A stretch of DNA of 64,000 bases from CBDFHC01 sp965247585 (GTDB taxonomy: Bacteria > Chloroflexota > Dehalococcoidia > Lucifugimonadales > GCA-2712585), in assembly GCA_965247585.1 (NCBI GenBank), contig CBDFHC010000003.1, positions 434,001 to 498,000 on the forward strand, given 5' to 3'. A model generated the notes under the pieces. The model did no database searches. It was not told the origin of the DNA and saw only the letters and a list, made by a program, of their open reading frames with translations. Below are positions 46,839-55,266 of the stretch, one piece after another; positions within the stretch are counted from its first letter, which is position 1, and every line of letters starts with the position of its first letter. The position numbers and the translations under genes were made by a program.

Positions 46839-47261
46839 ATGTATGACAAGCCGGTGCTTTCGTTATCGCAGGTGAGGGCGGCGTTGGACGCGATGCTGGA
46901 GGAGGCCCCGAAGCAGGGTCCGGAGCCGGTGGCCATAGCGATGGTGGACGACCGAGGGGAGCTGCTGGCGTACCTGAAGATGGACAATTGCGCGGCGTTT
47001 CCCAGCCGGTTGGCGCTGAAGAAGGCGTACACGTGCGCCATGGGCCGGGCGGACGGTCAGGAGTATGTGGACCGGCTGAAGAGTCAGGGCCGGAACGTGA
47101 CGGACTTCGGGGACCCGGGGCTGGCGTCGGTGCCGGGTGGGGTGGTGATCCGGAGGTCCAGCGACGGAGCAATTCTGGGTGGGATAGGGGTGAGCGGGCT
47201 GCCCAGCGGCGCGGCGGACGAGGCGATTTCGAGAAAGGGGTTGGAGGCGTTGGGGGTGTAG
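46839..47261 (+). CDS. GlcG/HbpS-family heme-binding-like protein
   Basis: A 140-residue protein of the GlcG/HbpS fold: MVDDRGELLAYLKMDNC, then SRLALKKAYTCAMGRA and the Gly-rich ending GGVVIRRSSDGAILGGIGVSGLPSGAADEAIS. The family includes heme-degrading or heme-sensing HbpS and proteins encoded with glycolate or diol catabolism genes. A GGAGG ribosome binding site precedes ATG 46839. No partner gene is evident. Confidence 0.85.
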   Translation: MYDKPVLSLSQVRAALDAMLEEAPKQGPEPVAIAMVDDRGELLAYLKMDNCAAFPSRLALKKAYTCAMGRADGQEYVDRLKSQGRNVTDFGDPGLASVPGGVVIRRSSDGAILGGIGVSGLPSGAADEAISRKGLEALGV

Positions 47262-47477
47262 GGAGGATGACTGAGGGATACGCTTAGATTCCCGGCAGAA
47301 GGCGTAAAATCAGCCATACCAAAAGGACTTCATTTTAGATCGGTTCCAGCCCGCGGCGACTGGCTGGACTTACCGAAGTTGGACACCACTGCTGGTCTAA
47401 CGAGGTATCCTAAACCCTCTATTTTATCGCTTTCATACTTAGACTATATCTACTCGAGCGTTGGCCAGAAGGTCGGC

Positions 47478-48623
47478 ATGAACAAATCCGTCTACTTCAC
47501 TTCTCTCGAAATCGAGAACGTCCGGTGCTTCGGAGATCAACAAAATCTGGATCTCACATCTGATGGCCGCCGACCCGCCCAATGGACCCTAATCCTTGGC
47601 GATAATGGGGTCGGGAAGACCACGCTCCTACAGCTCCTGGCCTGGATGCGCCTCGAACCGTTCGAAGGTCGCGGTATCGTCGGTAAGGAACGAATACAAC
47701 CTTTACTTTTTAACGAGGAAAACCAATTTCTTGAGCGCCTCCTGCCGGTGAAGCGAAAAGGAGATTTAAGTCTCATCGCCAACCTGTCCATTGGGAGCCG
47801 CCTCTTGCCGGTCGATCACACAACGAAGGCGGTCTCGCGAGGTCGATCCGTCAGAACGAATCTTTCGATTCACTTTGATGATAAGAGGAAATTAGAGGAT
47901 CGTAAATTCAGTACCAAGCCAGACATATACCAAGAGTCCTTAATTGTCGCATATGGAGCGAACCGGGAGCTCGGGTCCCAGAATCTTCAAAACCCCGAGC
48001 TCGAGGACCCCATTGGGAATCGACTTGCGAGGCGTACGGAACTCTATGACGTCGAGGAAATGCTTAGCAACCTCCATTATGCGTCTGCAACCAGTACGAA
48101 CCAAAAGCGAGATAAGAAGGACCTCGATCGATTCATATCAGTTCTCACGAAAATTCTGCCCGGGGACGTAGACCCTGACAAAATTCGGATTTTCCCACCA
48201 GACAGCCTGGGCCGCGGGAGTCCAAGTGGCGTCAATCTTGACCAATTCACGGGCTTGGTTCCTTTTTCGGCACTGAGCCTCGGTTATCAAACAACAATTG
48301 CCTGGACAGCAGATTTCGCCTGGCGGCTCATGCGACAATACCCGAAAAGCGATGATCCATTCGCCGAGCCGGCCGTTGTCCTCATCGACGAAATCGACCT
48401 CCATATGCATCCTCGTTGGCAGCAAAATATCATGAAAGACCTTAGCGAGATATTTCCAGCCACTCAGTTCATCGTTACTTCGCATAGCCCATTGATGGCT
48501 CAGGTAGCCGAGAACGAGAATTTTGTATTGTTGAACCCAAGCCAGGAGGAAAGTTACGTCGAAATCATTAACGATCCCGAATCCGTTAAGGTGTTGGCAA
48601 TCAGCACAAGTGGGACAGATTAG
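47478..48623 (+). CDS. RecF-like AAA ATPase, C-terminus cut by an IS
   Basis: Starts at ATG 47478 (MNKSVYFTSLEIENVRCFGD) with AGAAGG upstream. Walker A GDNGVGKTT is at residues 41-49; the ABC-like signature region LVPFSALSLGYQTTIAWTAD comes late; Walker B is VVLIDEIDLHMHPRWQ, and the switch His is in TSHSPLMAQ. It belongs to the AAA-15/AAA-21 ATPases often found in defence or toxin modules beside a nuclease. The last codons and stop come from the left inverted repeat of the IS3-type element at 48612, so the true C-terminus is missing. Base composition is AT-richer than its neighbours, consistent with transfer. Confidence 0.85.
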   Translation: MNKSVYFTSLEIENVRCFGDQQNLDLTSDGRRPAQWTLILGDNGVGKTTLLQLLAWMRLEPFEGRGIVGKERIQPLLFNEENQFLERLLPVKRKGDLSLIANLSIGSRLLPVDHTTKAVSRGRSVRTNLSIHFDDKRKLEDRKFSTKPDIYQESLIVAYGANRELGSQNLQNPELEDPIGNRLARRTELYDVEEMLSNLHYASATSTNQKRDKKDLDRFISVLTKILPGDVDPDKIRIFPPDSLGRGSPSGVNLDQFTGLVPFSALSLGYQTTIAWTADFAWRLMRQYPKSDDPFAEPAVVLIDEIDLHMHPRWQQNIMKDLSEIFPATQFIVTSHSPLMAQVAENENFVLLNPSQEESYVEIINDPESVKVLAISTSGTD

Positions 48624-48641
48624 GACCCGAGAAGGTTATTA

Positions 48642-49625
48642 TTATGAAGAGCTGCGTGGGAGCTCCCTGAGGGTCTTGTTGTAGCGTCTTCGCCGTTCTA
48701 ACGTCTGGACCTGCACCTCCTTTCTCCGTTGGAGGATCTGCTCCCGCCTTCCGTTGAGCATGTCTGCGGGCGTCACGTTGCCCAGCGCCTTGTGATAGCG
48801 TCGGTAGTTGTAGTAGGCCACGAAGGCGGCGATTGCTGCTTCCAGGGCAGAAGGCATCTCGTAGGGGACCTGTTTGACGTCCCGCTTGATACTCTGGTGA
48901 TAGCGCTCGAGCTTGCCATTGGTCTGAGGGTGGAACGGCGCGGCCAGAATGTGCTTGATTCCCACCAGGTGCAGGTAGTCTCTCAAGCCACGGGACACAT
49001 AACCTGAGCCGTTATCGCTCAGCAGGCTGGTCCGGTCGGCCACTGGGACCTCAGTCATGCCGGTCTTGTCCACGGCCTCTTGGACCACCTCGATGAGAGA
49101 GTCGGTGGTCATGTCCCGCTGGAGCTTGTGGGCCAGTATGAAGCGGGAGTAGTCGTCCATCACGGTGACCAGGTAGTAGTAGCCCCAACCGATCACCTTG
49201 AAGTAGGAGGCGTCGGTAGCCCACATCTGGTGAGGGCCGCTGGTCTTGCGATGGTACTCTTTGCCGGCCGAGAGCTGCATCTCGGGTGACTTCACAAGAC
49301 CTTCTCTGCACAGGATGCGATACACAGTGGACTCGGATACAGCGAAGGCCAGGTTGTCTGTAGACCACGCTGCCAACTGGCGGCTACTTAGCTCCGGCAT
49401 CTCCCTGGCCGCTTCCAGGATCGACCGTTCCTCCTGAGGTCTAAGGCGGTTCCACGGTGGAGCGCTGGCTCCAGGTCGGTCCTCGAGACCTTGTTGATGT
49501 TGTTGTCGCATCAACCACCGATAGTAGGTGCTCTTGGGAACACCCAGGTCTCTGAGCACCCGACTCTTGGCCAGCGGTGATGCGGCTACACTGGCCAGGA
49601 CCGTCGCCTTCTCAACGGCGCTCAT
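48642..49625 (-). CDS. IS3-family transposase OrfB (DDE integrase)
   Basis: A 327-residue rve-type transposase. HTH_21-like N-terminus, then the DDE core: first Asp in MWATDASYFKVIGWGYYYLV, second in LLSDNGSGYVSRGLRDYL, Glu in PFHPQTNGKLERYHQSIKRD, with the C-terminal YYNYRRYHKALGNVTPADML block. The triad is complete, so it may be active. Its ATG overlaps the OrfA stop (ATGA). A -1 slip at A7 in OrfA would produce the OrfAB fusion. Confidence 0.93.
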   Translation of the reverse strand: MSAVEKATVLASVAASPLAKSRVLRDLGVPKSTYYRWLMRQQHQQGLEDRPGASAPPWNRLRPQEERSILEAAREMPELSSRQLAAWSTDNLAFAVSESTVYRILCREGLVKSPEMQLSAGKEYHRKTSGPHQMWATDASYFKVIGWGYYYLVTVMDDYSRFILAHKLQRDMTTDSLIEVVQEAVDKTGMTEVPVADRTSLLSDNGSGYVSRGLRDYLHLVGIKHILAAPFHPQTNGKLERYHQSIKRDVKQVPYEMPSALEAAIAAFVAYYNYRRYHKALGNVTPADMLNGRREQILQRRKEVQVQTLERRRRYNKTLRELPRSSS

Positions 49626-50080
49626 CCGCTGGTACCGACGCCGTTCTGGGGCATTGGTATGGCCGTTTTTTTCAGACGGTAGACCTCGAGGGATAGCTCG
49701 GCTACCAGCTGCTTGAGCTCGCCGTTCTCCCGCTTGAGATCCTGGATCTCCTGCCGGGTGGCATCGCGCACCGTGTCACGGGACAGCCGCTCCCTGCCCG
49801 CCTCCATGAACTCCTTGGTCCACGAGTAGTAGGAGTGGGGCTTGATACCCTCCCGCCGGCACAGGTCGTTCACGGTGACCTCGCAGCGGAAGCCCTCCAG
49901 CACGATACGGATCTTCTCTTCCGGGGTGTATTTGCGCCGGGTAGCCGCTCTAACTCGTCGAACGAAGGACCTAGTCTGCTCCGACCGTTGATCGGCGGCC
50001 TCGGCCTTGCTGGCGTCTGACTGGGACATCGCTGCTCCTTTCATGAGGTACTCTACCCTCACTTCAGGAGCTCTCACCAC
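49622..50080 (-). CDS. IS3-family transposase OrfA (HTH)
   Basis: A 152-residue HTH protein (RKYTPEEKIRIVLEGFRCEV, then LCRREGIKPHSYYSWTKEFM), ending in a leucine-zipper-like helix (QEIQDLKRENGELKQLVAEL). The coding strand has A7 followed by C at 49672-49666 near its end, a slippery site that lets ribosomes enter the OrfB frame. The start may be the ATG inside (MSQSDASKAEAADQRSEQ); the longer form is shown. Confidence 0.88.
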   Translation of the reverse strand: MVRAPEVRVEYLMKGAAMSQSDASKAEAADQRSEQTRSFVRRVRAATRRKYTPEEKIRIVLEGFRCEVTVNDLCRREGIKPHSYYSWTKEFMEAGRERLSRDTVRDATRQEIQDLKRENGELKQLVAELSLEVYRLKKTAIPMPQNGVGTSG

Positions 50081-50120
50081 TCTCAGACTCTCGGGTTTTC
50101 TACCCCTCTCACGTGTCCCA

Positions 50121-50347
50121 TTATCGCTGACGGTCTACAGTTAGGGCTGGCCCATGCAGATTTGAGAGGCAAACGGACTGAGTTGTTAATTTTAATTGAT
50201 GCAAGTATTTCCGCCTTAGAAGAGGCCTCGAAACAGCACGGTGACAAGGAGCTCCAGAAAAAGGCGGCTGAGGCTCGTGAGTTCCTTGATTTAGCTGTGA
50301 AGCCACAATCTGAATACAGCTCGATGGCAATTGATTATCTGGCGTGA
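50121..50347 (+). pseudogene. C-terminal remnant of an unknown gene at the IS border
   Basis: The frame is open from the IS border and encodes DGLQLGLAHADLRGKRTELL, then DASISALEEASKQHGDKELQ and a stop at 50345. It has no credible start, so it is the end of a gene broken by the IS. It is not evidently the end of the AAA ATPase family, so it may be the truncated second gene of that module. Confidence 0.45.
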
Positions 50348-50369
50348 CTCGGGAATTGAGCGAAGACGC

Positions 50370-51248
50370 TTAGCCGAGCATCCGTGACAGGAAGGCGGCC
50401 CCTGTGTCAGTCAGACTCTGACACTCGCGAAAGTCGCGGATTGATTCTATTTGCCGAGTGATTTCCGCCCGGCGTTTTAAAGCATGACACCGCAATGATT
50501 CGCTCGCTGCGCCGCCGATCCGTATTGCGCCGAAGAACGCATCGATCACGCGGAATACATAGAGGGCATGGAGGACGCCTTGTGGCGAGCGGAGTTGGTT
50601 TCGCCAAGGCGAGAAGTAGCTTCGCTCAGTTGGCTTAATGAGAGGCACTAATCTTTCGATGAAGGTCAGTTGGAGATGCATAGCCTCGTGAAGCATTGCC
50701 TCCGCGACTCGCAACGCAACATTTCCTGCACTCCCCCCGGGAACCGAGACGAATGCGGAAAACGGCAGGTCTGGATCGCTGAAGCTGACGTCGACTTCGT
50801 CGTCGGCAGGGTCGATGACATGCACAGCGCTGATGAGAGAGCAGACTGTCTCCAGAAGGGTTTCCACACCGCCCAAGATTTCAAGGGCTTGCTGGACCTG
50901 GTCTGAGACGCCGTCCCCGAGGATCTCCTCGGCGCCGAAAAAGCGGGTGCCTGGGCTCGCCCATTGCCGAGCAATGTCCGCAGGGAGCAGCTCTATCGGA
51001 ATGGAATTATCACTTGCCCCGGAACGTAGTGGAGCGTCGAAGGACGCCACCAGCCACCGAGTCTCCTCTGGGTCTCGGCGCAACACCCTGACGGTTCCGT
51101 ATGAGGCCCGCGTCAGGCCAAGGTCACGACCAAGTTTGTGCCATCCGGCGTCCGCCAGAGCGGGCGTGAGGTCCGGTAGCCATAGAGGCACGTCGGCATC
51201 CTGCAGTGCCTCCCGTATTTGGGCGGTGAGGTCGTCAGTCGGTGCCAT
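50370..51248 (-). CDS. HExxH-motif RiPP-modifying protein (peptide beta-hydroxylase type)
   Basis: A 292-residue protein read from ATG 51248 (MAPTDDLTAQIREALQDADV), which lies inside the preceding oxygenase gene (14-bp overlap). The metal motif is HEAMH at residues 187-191 in AEAMLHEAMHLQLTF, followed by a conserved-looking SPWRNQLRSPQGVLHALYVF. That combination marks the HEXXH-domain proteins found with FxsB-like radical SAM enzymes, for which 2-oxoglutarate-dependent peptide beta-hydroxylation has been reported. Its place as last gene of the cluster supports a role on the same precursor. Despite HExxH it is not expected to be a protease. Confidence 0.85.
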   Translation of the reverse strand: MAPTDDLTAQIREALQDADVPLWLPDLTPALADAGWHKLGRDLGLTRASYGTVRVLRRDPEETRWLVASFDAPLRSGASDNSIPIELLPADIARQWASPGTRFFGAEEILGDGVSDQVQQALEILGGVETLLETVCSLISAVHVIDPADDEVDVSFSDPDLPFSAFVSVPGGSAGNVALRVAEAMLHEAMHLQLTFIERLVPLIKPTERSYFSPWRNQLRSPQGVLHALYVFRVIDAFFGAIRIGGAASESLRCHALKRRAEITRQIESIRDFRECQSLTDTGAAFLSRMLG

Positions 51249-51822
51249 AGAATGAGAACACCAGTGTGAAGCGCTCGCCGCCATGAACTGTCGAGACAGC
51301 GTGATTCGACCTCTCAGAGATGGCAAATCCGACAACGCTGTCGTTAGCTGGGAGGAGTACCCTGTGTACGTCGGAGGGGTCTTGGCTGTTAAACAGCATC
51401 AGGTATCCCCCTTGGGCGTCGCGCCACCCGCGGTTCAACTGGATGAGAAGGCGGTGCGTTTCTTCGCCTGGGATGTAGTCATTATGGATCCGAATAGTCT
51501 GGCCCTGTTCGAGCTTGTGGGCCGTACAATCGATACGCTCGCTGAGCCGTCCGCCGAAAACTCCTTCCACCATCACCAGCAGGTCGCGGAGGAACGATCG
51601 TTCCGTGAGGAACGTGAGGGGCAGAGGAAGCGGAGCGTCTAATAGGCTGAACTCGTGCTGCTCGTAGAAATCCGTCTCCACGAGTTCCCAAGGGGCCTCG
51701 TTCTCAAGCCATTCGAGGAAGGCCGCGCTAATGAATTCGCCCAACCCTCCGAACGCGGTGAAATACGGGAACGGCTCGACGAATACCTCCAGCGACGTTA
51801 AGTGAAACAGATTTCCGCTCAT
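51235..51822 (-). CDS. 2-oxoglutarate/Fe(II)-dependent oxygenase of the RiPP cluster
   Basis: A 195-residue oxygenase. The iron facial triad is His 113 and Asp 115 (RIHNDYIPG) and His 174 (SNHAVSTVHGGER); Arg 184 would bind 2-oxoglutarate. The fold order fits a prolyl-hydroxylase-like 2OG-Fe(II) oxygenase. It overlaps the radical SAM gene by four bases (ATGA) and the HExxH gene by 14 bases, so production of the three enzymes is coupled. It is expected to hydroxylate the cyclophane peptide. It resembles oxygenases I recall being named YhhC in cyclophane-RiPP clusters; that name is from memory. Confidence 0.88.
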   Translation of the reverse strand: MSGNLFHLTSLEVFVEPFPYFTAFGGLGEFISAAFLEWLENEAPWELVETDFYEQHEFSLLDAPLPLPLTFLTERSFLRDLLVMVEGVFGGRLSERIDCTAHKLEQGQTIRIHNDYIPGEETHRLLIQLNRGWRDAQGGYLMLFNSQDPSDVHRVLLPANDSVVGFAISERSNHAVSTVHGGERFTLVFSFYGTD

Positions 51823-52958
51823 ACCACCACGCCCAGCGAGGCTACCTTTTCCCGAATGCGTCCGATCAGCAGCTTCTGATCCTCGCAGTAAACGGATGGG
51901 TTGTCATACCCGGTGACGTCGCTCCAACGATGAAGTGTCATCCCCCCGCCGCACACGCTCAGCTCGGAGCATGCAAGGCAGGTGGCATTACTCGGTCGCT
52001 GCATAGCGTGGTATTGGGTGAAATCGGCCGAGCGCAGAATGTCGCCAAGGTTGTGGGTGTGAACCGACCATGGCTCGCGAAACCGGTCCGCCCCGTTGAA
52101 CGAACTCTTGAGCGTGTCATTTTTTGCCACCGACCCATCCGTGTCGATGACGAGGACCCCGTATTTTGTGAGGCCAACGCCCTCCTTTATGCCGTACCCT
52201 CCGAGGACCAGCTTAATCGTGTCATCCAGAATTCGGATTGGAATTGGGCTGGAGTCGGTCAGGTAAGCGTCCAGAAGCGCGGTCATCCAGTTGCCGTATT
52301 CTGTCGTCGAAGGCGATGCCTTCCCCTCCGGCAGCCGGGAGTAGTTGCCATCCCTGTAAATGAAATCCACGCTTGGCGGACCAAGCTGTTTGAAGAAGGA
52401 GTAGACCTCACGGGGATCGGACTGAGGGTCTACAACCGCCAGCACCCCGGTGAAAAGAAAGTCGGAATCCGGGTGGGCGCGCAGTTGAGCTATTCCTCCA
52501 AGGACCTTGTCGAAAGTCCCAACTCCGTCGAAACCGACTCTATTGCGGTCGTGAACATGTCGTGGGCCGTCGATACTTACCGACAGCGTGACCCCGGCCC
52601 GACTGCACAGATCGAGAATCGCGCTATTAATTAAGATTCCGTTGGTCTGAATGCTGATCGGACTCTCAGGAGGGAGCGCCGCGCCCAACGTCGAGATCAT
52701 ATACTCAAGGTTTGCAGCGCCGAGTAGCAGCGGTTCGCCACCGTGCAACACAACAACGAACGGGTGTCCCTGCTCGCGCGCGACACGCCCGAGCTCTTTC
52801 GCCGCGGCCTCGCAGGTCTCACGTGACATCTGCTTTGGCCCACGAGCCCATCCAGTGTCGCCCATGTTGTAGACATAGCAATATCGGCAGTCTATGTTGC
52901 AGGCGCTAGCGACCTTGAGGATGGCGGTATCGATTTCGATCATTGTGCGGAGAGGCAT
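51819..52958 (-). CDS. Radical SAM/SPASM cyclophane-forming peptide maturase
   Basis: A 379-residue radical SAM enzyme. The first 4Fe-4S cluster is bound by Cys 20, 24 and 27 (ACNIDCRYCY). The SAM-binding barrel follows (VVLHGGEPLL, ISIQTNGILI, LSVSIDGPRHVHD). The SPASM auxiliary-cluster cysteines are in CLACSELSVCGGG (about 327-336) and YCEDQK (about 358). This architecture is that of FxsB/GrrM/XyeB-type maturases, which link an aromatic ring to the beta-carbon of a residue two positions later. The gene starts 12 bp after the precursor stop, with AGAGGTG as ribosome binding site. Confidence 0.92.
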   Translation of the reverse strand: MPLRTMIEIDTAILKVASACNIDCRYCYVYNMGDTGWARGPKQMSRETCEAAAKELGRVAREQGHPFVVVLHGGEPLLLGAANLEYMISTLGAALPPESPISIQTNGILINSAILDLCSRAGVTLSVSIDGPRHVHDRNRVGFDGVGTFDKVLGGIAQLRAHPDSDFLFTGVLAVVDPQSDPREVYSFFKQLGPPSVDFIYRDGNYSRLPEGKASPSTTEYGNWMTALLDAYLTDSSPIPIRILDDTIKLVLGGYGIKEGVGLTKYGVLVIDTDGSVAKNDTLKSSFNGADRFREPWSVHTHNLGDILRSADFTQYHAMQRPSNATCLACSELSVCGGGMTLHRWSDVTGYDNPSVYCEDQKLLIGRIREKVASLGVVV

Positions 52959-52970
52959 TTCTGGTCACCT

Positions 52971-53150
52971 CTAGCGGTTGTGGCGGTTGTGCACACGGTC
53001 GTATGCTCGTGAGTCCTTAGCGCCCTCGTTACGTACTTCTTCAATCAGCCTGGTCAACACCGGGCTCGCAAGTTCTTCTGCGTCAGGCGCCTTCGGCTTG
53101 TGCTCTTTGGGAATTGCGTTTGACTGTTTATGGGCAATCGTTTCACTCAT
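52971..53150 (-). CDS. Cyclophane-RiPP precursor peptide
   Basis: A 59-residue peptide from ATG 53150, with GAGGTG eight bases upstream. The leader contains LASPVLTRLIEEVRNEG (residues 28-43), the pattern of leaders recognised by this maturase class. The core is AYDRVHNRHNR at the very C-terminus (residues 49-59): three aromatic-X-Arg triplets, Tyr50-Asp51-Arg52, His54-Asn55-Arg56 and His57-Asn58-Arg59. Such triplets are substrates of three-residue cyclophane-forming radical SAM enzymes. No Cys, Ser or Thr is in the core, which excludes lanthipeptide or thiopeptide chemistry. Precursors with Y..H..H cores are, from memory, called YhhA. Confidence 0.85.
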   Translation of the reverse strand: MSETIAHKQSNAIPKEHKPKAPDAEELASPVLTRLIEEVRNEGAKDSRAYDRVHNRHNR

Positions 53151-53170
53151 TGTTGTTCACCTCAGAGCGG

Positions 53171-53199
53171 ATTATATGCCATAAATTCTATAATCGAAA
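53171..53199 (-). promoter_or_regulatory. Promoter of the RiPP operon
   Basis: On the minus strand a perfect TATAAT (53176-53171) stands 20 bp before the precursor ATG. The -35 position (53199-53194) reads TTTCGA, a weak match with a 17-base spacer. No terminator is seen inside the operon. Confidence 0.5.
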
Positions 53200-53562
53200 A
53201 TCAGAGTAATGGGATGTTGTAGCTAAATTGAGGCGCAACGTCGGTTATTAGCGACCCCTGCACGAGTCGGAAGTTCTAAATTAGGCGGATCGTGCTGAGA
53301 CAGCCTATGTCAAGAACAGGGAATATGAGCAGCAATTTCACATTGGTAAGCCCGACCTCTTTGCTGGTATCAGCGGTGCTTCTTAACGCCTTCCCTGCGG
53401 AGGCTGATGCCCGAGTTGGAATCCTACTAGGCTCTCTAAAAGGAAGCCCTTTTGATGCCCTCGATTTTACGCGATTGTGGTTGCCCCCTGTGCTGTCCCC
53501 TTTTCTTAGCTTAGTCAATGAATGACGGAGGAGAGGGGCCCGGGGGATAGGGGTTGTTGCAG
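53200..53562. other. Gap between the RiPP operon and the dehydrogenase
   Basis: Overlapping open frames at 53276-53518 (minus) and 53292-53525 (plus) have no motif or ribosome binding site. The region is AT-richer than its surroundings and looks like debris at the edge of the accessory island. Confidence 0.4.
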
Positions 53563-54495
53563 TTAGGGGGTGTCAGCTTCCAGGGCTTGTTTGAGGAGGG
53601 CTTCGGGGACGCGGACCTGGACGCCGGAGCGCTCTTCCTGGAGGAGCATGGCGGAGCGGGAGTCGCGGTCGCCCCAGCCTCGGTTGAGTGCTTCGGTCAT
53701 TTCCTGGAGGGTGAGGTTGGCGAGGCGCATGGGGACATCGAACTCGCGGCCGACGGCGACGGCGAGGTCGACGTCTTTGCGGGCGAGCTTGAGGGCGAAG
53801 GCAGGAGGGTCGAAGTTGCCAGGGAGGAGATGCTCGGCGAGGCCTTCGAAGGCGCCCCGGCGTCCCGAGACGCCGCGGCGGACGGCTTGCCACAGGGCCA
53901 AGGGCTCGACGCCGGCCTTTACGCCCATGGTGAAGACTTCGGCCAGGGCGGTCTGCAGGACGTAGCCGGTGCAGTTGTGTACCAGCTTGGCGACGGAGCC
54001 GCAGCCGATGGGACCGACGTAGTAGGGAGCGTCGCTGAAGACGTCCAGGAGGTGTTTGTACTGATCGAAGACGTCTTTGTCGCCGCCGACCCAGATGGCC
54101 AAGCGGCCGGTCTCGGCGCCGCGGGGCCCGCCGCTGACGGGGGCATCCAGCATGTGGACGCCTTTTTCGGCGAAGGTCTGGTGGATTCGGCGCACGGCGG
54201 TGGGGGAGTTGGTGCTTAGGTCAAAGAGGACTTTGGACGATTCCATGCCGGAGAGGATGCCATCTTCGCCCAGGGCGACGGCTTCGACCTCGGTGGGGCC
54301 GGGGAGGGAGGTGAAGACGACCTCTGACTGCTGGGCCATTTGCCGGGGGGTGTCTGCCCACCGTGCGCCGGCTTCCAGGTGGCGGGAGGCAGATTCGCGG
54401 CGGAGGTCGTGGACTAGGAGGTCATGGCCTCCTTGCAGGATGTTGTAGGCCATGTGGCCGCCCATGTTTCCCAGACCGATAAAGCCGATTTTCAT
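53563..54495 (-). CDS. NAD(P)-dependent 3-hydroxyisobutyrate dehydrogenase-family oxidoreductase
   Basis: A 310-residue beta-hydroxyacid dehydrogenase; ATG 54495 gives MKIGFIGLGNMGGHMAYNIL, the standard start, so the longer frame is rejected. The Rossmann motif is GLGNMG (residues 7-12). The substrate-binding motif is LDAPVSGGPRGAETGRLAIW near residue 115, and the catalytic Lys lies in GCGSVAKLVHN near residue 170. The substrate could be 3-hydroxyisobutyrate, tartronate semialdehyde or a related acid. It is preceded by a cluster of family A repeats. Confidence 0.9.
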   Translation of the reverse strand: MKIGFIGLGNMGGHMAYNILQGGHDLLVHDLRRESASRHLEAGARWADTPRQMAQQSEVVFTSLPGPTEVEAVALGEDGILSGMESSKVLFDLSTNSPTAVRRIHQTFAEKGVHMLDAPVSGGPRGAETGRLAIWVGGDKDVFDQYKHLLDVFSDAPYYVGPIGCGSVAKLVHNCTGYVLQTALAEVFTMGVKAGVEPLALWQAVRRGVSGRRGAFEGLAEHLLPGNFDPPAFALKLARKDVDLAVAVGREFDVPMRLANLTLQEMTEALNRGWGDRDSRSAMLLQEERSGVQVRVPEALLKQALEADTP

Positions 54496-54579
54496 GGTGT
54501 TCCGAAGCCTCCTTTGCAGTTGGCGGCAGTGGCAACCCGCCATGGTGATGGGGTGTCATCTCGAAGCATTAAGAATAAG

Positions 54580-55195
54580 TCATGGCGGTGGGTGGTGCTA
54601 CCACGAAGGACTTGAAATCACAGGTTGGTGGTTCCCACCATCCCGCCCAGAAAGGTTTATAAAGAACAGCTTGAGGGACACCCTCAAACTCCCGGCAGAA
54701 GGGCTCTGCCCCTCTGCACTCCCCGTTGCGAAGATTGCAGTTCGCAGGTTGGTGACGCCCACCCTCGACCACCCAGAAAGGTTTTAGATTCTGAGGGACA
54801 CCCTCAGACTCCCGGCAGAAGGGCTCTGCCCCTCTGCACTCCCCGTTGCGAAGTTTGCAGTTCGCAGGTTGGTGGCGCCCACCTTCGACCGCCCGGAAAG
54901 GTTTTAATTTCTGAGGGACACCCTCAGACTCCCGGCAGCCACCACCTGGGTTCCCTGCACCTTCCTGGGTGGTTGGTGTTGGTTGTGCGCGGGTGACGCT
55001 CCTTCCAAGTTGTGATAGGGCTATTTGCGGGGGGATCAGTGATGGCGACGGGTGGTGCTACCACGAAGGACTTGAAATCAGAGGTTGGTGGTTCCCACCA
55101 TCCCGCCCAGAAAGGTTTATAAAGAACAGCTTGAGGGGCACCCTCAGACTCCCGGCAGCCCCCACCTGGGTTCCCTGCACCTTCCTGTGATGAGC
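54580..55195 (+). repeat. Four family A copies in tandem
   Basis: Cores lie at about 54622, 54747, 54867 and 55081. The second and third are a near-exact 127-bp duplication of the GGGCTCTGCCCCTCTGC subtype with the spacer CGAAGTTTGCAGTTCGCAGG. A short B piece (GATGAGCGGGCTGGAATGGC) follows at 55190. Confidence 0.85.
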
Positions 55196-55266
55196 GGGCT
55201 GGAATGGCAGTGAGGGAATCACTCCCTCTCTAGATCTCCGCCTCTATAGGGGGAGGGAACTGTGGC

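Larger units (their letters stand above)
48612..50120. mobile_element. IS3-family insertion sequence
   Basis: About 1.5 kb, with ends TGGGACA (48612-48618) and TGTCCCA (50114-50120) and two overlapping transposase frames on the minus strand. A second pair of similar ends (GACCCGAGAAG near 48625, CTCTCGGGTTTTC near 50090) lies just inside. No clear target duplication was found. Confidence 0.8.

Noticed and set aside
48612..50120. Insertion of the IS3 element inside a single AAA ATPase gene, with 50121-50347 as its C-terminus.
   Set aside because: The remnant does not resemble the expected C-terminal region of RecF-like AAA ATPases, so I treat it as a separate broken gene.
50370..51248. HExxH protein considered as a zinc metallopeptidase that could cleave the RiPP leader.
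   Set aside because: The downstream PWR..GVLHA pattern and the operon context fit the HEXXH peptide-hydroxylase group better. A protease role is not excluded experimentally.
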